A DNA stretch of 64,000 nt from Pseudomonadota bacterium. Its GTDB lineage: Bacteria > Pseudomonadota > Gammaproteobacteria > Steroidobacterales > Steroidobacteraceae. The position numbers and the translations under genes are program-made. Under the pieces are notes generated by a model that did no database searches, had not been told where the DNA came from, and saw only the letters and a program-made list of their open reading frames with translations. Positions 61,113 to 64,000 of the stretch are shown piece by piece. The stretch spans positions 1-64,000 of the forward strand of contig JAEWAF010000001.1 in NCBI GenBank assembly GCA_023391815.1. The letters are read 5' to 3'. How positions within the stretch are numbered: position 1 is the first letter of the stretch; every line of letters begins with the position of its first letter.

Positions 61113-62141
61113 ATGACCGACACCGTTACCGATCTGCCCGCGCTCATCGCGGCGTCTCGCACCGAGATCGCGGCCAGCGCCAGCATCGAGGATCTCGAGC
61201 AGGTCCGTGTTCGCTTGCTCGGCAAGAAGGGCACGGTCACGGAGCTGTTGAAGTCGCTCGGCGCGATGGATCCCGAAGCGCGTCGCACGGTCGGTGCGAA
61301 GATCAACGAAGCAAAACAAACATTGACGACGGCGCTCGAAGAGCGTCGCGCGGCGTTGGACGCGGCGAAGCTCGCCGCCCAGCTTGCAAGCGATGCGGTC
61401 GATGTGACGTTGCCCGGTCGCGGCCAGACGATTGGCGGCTTGCACCCAGTGACTCGCGTGCGTCGTCGTATCGAGCAGATCTTCCGAAACGCGGGGTTCA
61501 CGATCGCCGACGGTCCGGAGATCGAGGATGACTGGCACAACTTCGGCGCGCTCAACATCCCGGAGAATCATCCGGCGCGCGCCATGCATGATACGTTCTA
61601 TTTCCCGGACGGCCGTCTGCTGAGGACTCACACCTCGCCCGTGCAGGTGCGCTCGATGGAACAGCAGAAGCCGCCGATCCGCCTGATCGCGCCCGGTCGC
61701 GTGTATCGCAACGACTCGGATATGACGCACACGCCGATGTTTCATCAGGTCGAGGGCCTGGTGGTCGATGAAGGCATCACGTTCGCAAACATGAAGGCGG
61801 TGTTGCATCACTTCATGCGCGAGCTGTTCGAGAAGGACGTGAAGATGCGTCTGCGGCCGTCGTACTTTCCGTTCACGGAACCCTCCGCCGAGGTCGATAT
61901 TTCCTGCGTCTCGTGCGGTGGCTCCGGCTGCCGAGTCTGCAAACAAACCGGTTGGGTGGAAGTGGCCGGCTGCGGTGTCGTGCATCCCAATGTATTGAAG
62001 GCAGTGAACATCGATTCCGAGCGTTACACCGGTTACGCGTTCGGCATGGGCATCGATCGACTGACCATGCTCCGCTACAACGTGAACGACATCCGCCTGT
62101 ACTTCGAGAACGACCTGCGGTTCTTGAAGCAGTTCGCCTGA
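61113..62141 (+). CDS. pheS: Phenylalanyl-tRNA synthetase alpha subunit
   Basis: PheS provides the catalytic class II core of the alpha2beta2 enzyme. The 342-residue protein has the N-terminal coiled coil (ASIEDLEQVRVRLLGKKGTVTELLKSLG) and core motifs HPVTRVRRRIEQIFRNAGF, EIEDDWHNFGALNIPENHPAR, RVYRNDSDMTHTPMFHQVEGLVV and PSYFPFTEPSAEVDISC. It also has GCGVVHPNVL and GFGMGIDRL-like motif 3, here AFGMGIDRLTMLRY. ATG 61113 matches the family start; the 20-codon upstream extension runs through the hairpin. pheT follows after 49 bases. Confidence 0.97.
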   Translation: MTDTVTDLPALIAASRTEIAASASIEDLEQVRVRLLGKKGTVTELLKSLGAMDPEARRTVGAKINEAKQTLTTALEERRAALDAAKLAAQLASDAVDVTLPGRGQTIGGLHPVTRVRRRIEQIFRNAGFTIADGPEIEDDWHNFGALNIPENHPARAMHDTFYFPDGRLLRTHTSPVQVRSMEQQKPPIRLIAPGRVYRNDSDMTHTPMFHQVEGLVVDEGITFANMKAVLHHFMRELFEKDVKMRLRPSYFPFTEPSAEVDISCVSCGGSGCRVCKQTGWVEVAGCGVVHPNVLKAVNIDSERYTGYAFGMGIDRLTMLRYNVNDIRLYFENDLRFLKQFA

Positions 62142-62190
62142 AGTTCAGCCGCCGATTGAAGCTCACGATTGAAGGTATGGGACGCGTGCG

Positions 62191-64000
62191 ATGAAGATCA
62201 GCCTCAACTGGTTGCGTGATTGGGTGGACACCGGCGATGACGTGCCGGCGCTTGCGCACGCTTTGACGATGGCGGGCCTCGAGATCGAAGGCATCGCTGC
62301 CGCGGGCCCCTCGTTGCCGGGCGTCGTGGTCGGTGAAGTGAAGTCCGTGACCAAACATCCCGACGCCGAGAAGTTGAATGTCTGCGTCGTCTCCACGGGC
62401 AAGGAAGAGTTTCAGATCGTGTGCGGCGCGCCGAATGTGCGTGTCGGCATGAAGGCGCCGCTTGCGACGATCGGCGCGAAGTTGCCGAATGGGGTCGAGA
62501 TCAAGCGCGCGAAACTGCGTGGGGTCGAGTCGGCCGGGATGTTGTGCTCGGCGCGGGAGCTCGGCATCAACGAGGAAGCGTCAGGGCTCTACGATCTACC
62601 CGCGCAGTTGGCGGCGGGCCAGGATTTGGTCGTGGCGCTCGGACTCGATGACACCATCTTCGAAGTGAATCTGACGCCCAATCGTGGAGACGCGATGAGC
62701 GTGCAGGGTATCGCTCGCGAGGCCGCGGCGGCTCGCGGCAAGCCGCTGCATCCACCGGTCATCGCGCCGGTCGCGGCTACGATCGCCGACACGTTCCCGG
62801 TTCGGATCGAGACAGCGCAGACGGCGAGCGCGCCCGTCGGCTGTTATAAATTTGTGAGCCGCGTGGTTCGCGGCATTCGTCCGAACACCCCATCGCCGTT
62901 CTGGATGCAGGAGCGTCTGCGTCGCGCGGGTCTCCGACCAATCAGCGCCGTCGTCGATATCACCAACTACGTCATGCTCGAACTCGGCGCACCGATGCAT
63001 GCCTACGATCTTCGAAAGCTCAGCGGCGGCATCGTCGTGCGTTTCGCGAAGGCGAACGAGAAGCTGAAGCTTCTGGACGGCCGTGAGATCGTCCTCACGC
63101 CCGATGTGCTCGTGATCGCGGATGAGCGTTCCATCCTCGGCATGGCCGGTGTGATGGGCGGAGAAGAGTCGGGCATCGCGAACGACACGGTCGATGTGCT
63201 CTTCGAGTGCGCTTTCTTCGATCCGAACGACGTGGCCGGTCGCGGCCGTCGCTACGGCTTGATCACGGATGCCTCGCAGCGCTTTGAGCGAGGTGTAGAT
63301 CCGGAGTTGCAGGAGCGTGCGATCGAGCGTGCGACGCAACTGCTGCTCGATGCCGCGGGTGGCCAAGCCGGTCCGCTCGTCGTCACTCGCGCTTCGCGCA
63401 GCTATCCGGCGCCCGCACCGATTCGGCTTCGACATAGCCGCGTGGAGCGCGTGCTCGGTGCCAAGATCGACGCATCGATCGTGAAGTCGTTACTCGAACG
63501 CTTAGGGATGACCGTGAGTGGCAGTGGCGGCGAGTGGCAGGTCACGCCGCCGACCTGGCGCTTCGACGTTCGCATCGAAGAAGACTTGATCGAAGAAGTC
63601 GCGCGTTTGCATGGCTTCGAAAACATTCCTGAAGTTGCCGAGGTCGGGACCCATACCCCGGCGGCCTGGACCGAAACCCAAGTTCGCAACGAACGTGCGA
63701 GCGATCTGCTCGTCGATCGCGGCTATCAAGAAGCGATCAATTACGCGTTCACGGATCAGGCATATCAGTCGGCCCTGTGCCCGGAACCTGCGGTTGCGTT
63801 GAGCAACGCGATCTCGGCTGAGCTTGCCGTGATGCGCGTGTCGCTGTGGCCCGGATTGCTCCAGGCGCTCGGTGCCAATCAGCGTCGGCAGCAGCCGCGC
63901 GTTCGACTGTTCGAAGTCGGCCGTCGTTACGCCGCCGATCGCGAAATCGAAGTGATCGCGGGCGTGGCGACCGGCGCCGTCCTGCCTGAGCAGTGGGGCG
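62191..64000 (+). CDS. pheT: Phenylalanyl-tRNA synthetase beta subunit (3' end outside window)
   Basis: The ATG at 62191 opens a frame that runs uninterrupted to the last base of the window, about 603 codons of the usual ~790. It begins MKISLNWLRDWVDT, followed by the tRNA-binding (EMAP-like) domain with SVTKHPDAEKLNVCVV and CGAPNVRVGMKAPLATIGAKLP. The B1/B3-B4 domains contain EVNLTPNRGDAMSVQGIAREAA and LDGREIVLTPDVLVIAD. The B3/4 editing region and part of B5 (ERVLGAKIDASIVKSLLERLGM) are included. It acts with PheS to bind tRNA-Phe and edit Tyr. Expected next downstream is ihfA, outside the window. Confidence 0.96.
   Translation, partial: MKISLNWLRDWVDTGDDVPALAHALTMAGLEIEGIAAAGPSLPGVVVGEVKSVTKHPDAEKLNVCVVSTGKEEFQIVCGAPNVRVGMKAPLATIGAKLPNGVEIKRAKLRGVESAGMLCSARELGINEEASGLYDLPAQLAAGQDLVVALGLDDTIFEVNLTPNRGDAMSVQGIAREAAAARGKPLHPPVIAPVAATIADTFPVRIETAQTASAPVGCYKFVSRVVRGIRPNTPSPFWMQERLRRAGLRPISAVVDITNYVMLELGAPMHAYDLRKLSGGIVVRFAKANEKLKLLDGREIVLTPDVLVIADERSILGMAGVMGGEESGIANDTVDVLFECAFFDPNDVAGRGRRYGLITDASQRFERGVDPELQERAIERATQLLLDAAGGQAGPLVVTRASRSYPAPAPIRLRHSRVERVLGAKIDASIVKSLLERLGMTVSGSGGEWQVTPPTWRFDVRIEEDLIEEVARLHGFENIPEVAEVGTHTPAAWTETQVRNERASDLLVDRGYQEAINYAFTDQAYQSALCPEPAVALSNAISAELAVMRVSLWPGLLQALGANQRRQQPRVRLFEVGRRYAADREIEVIAGVATGAVLPEQWG

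Overview
The window looks like a high-G+C gammaproteobacterial chromosome. Two conserved housekeeping blocks frame an accessory stretch. The left block (1-12.8 kb) carries clpA, infA, aat with a GNAT gene, trxB, ftsK, lolA, a vanZ-like gene, rarA, serS and a yccA-like gene. The right block (54-64 kb) carries an aspartate aminotransferase gene, uvrB, tRNA-Val, thrS, infC, rpmI, rplT, pheS and pheT. This order, together with many TonB/FecIR, Tat-exported hydrolase and tryptophan-halogenase genes, suggests a Steroidobacter/Nevskia/Xanthomonas-like lineage. The taxon is an inference and no search was run.

The middle (13-53 kb) holds several separate modules. These are a lone MalT-like LuxR regulator; a secreted beta-propeller/di-haem cytochrome divergent from a PepSY membrane protein; a response regulator, histidine kinase and OprB porin operon; a beta-helix lipoprotein; and an ECF sigma, FecR and TonB-receptor operon. 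That operon ends in an exceptional 1676-residue secreted protein joining three complete hydrolases: prolyl oligopeptidase S9, CocE/S15 and erythromycin esterase. Downstream lie tRNA-Ser, a PhoD-type phosphatase, an M55 D-aminopeptidase-like protein, an MFS transporter, a DUF885 hydrolase, rtcB, a cation/proton antiporter, and a flavin halogenase paired with an OxyR-like regulator lacking both redox cysteines.

The rtcB gene has a roughly 250-nt leader with a promoter-like sequence, a 15-codon ORF, mutually exclusive hairpins and two tandem terminator-like hairpins. This has the layout of an attenuator or an embedded small RNA. Just beyond it, a gene has been frameshifted by a 43-bp tandem duplication.

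A degenerate island of about 5.5 kb sits at the 3' end of tRNA-Asn (47.4-52.9 kb). It carries VapBC, a large HD-phosphohydrolase/GHKL-ATPase fusion that resembles defence proteins, and a dead tyrosine integrase. A 20-nt near-copy of the tRNA end lies at its far side.

The strongest candidate for a new system is the FecI-FecR-TonB receptor-triple hydrolase operon. I read it as a sensing, import and degradation pathway for a macrocyclic peptide, depsipeptide or lactone. The second candidate is the rtcB leader and the third is the HD-GHKL protein.
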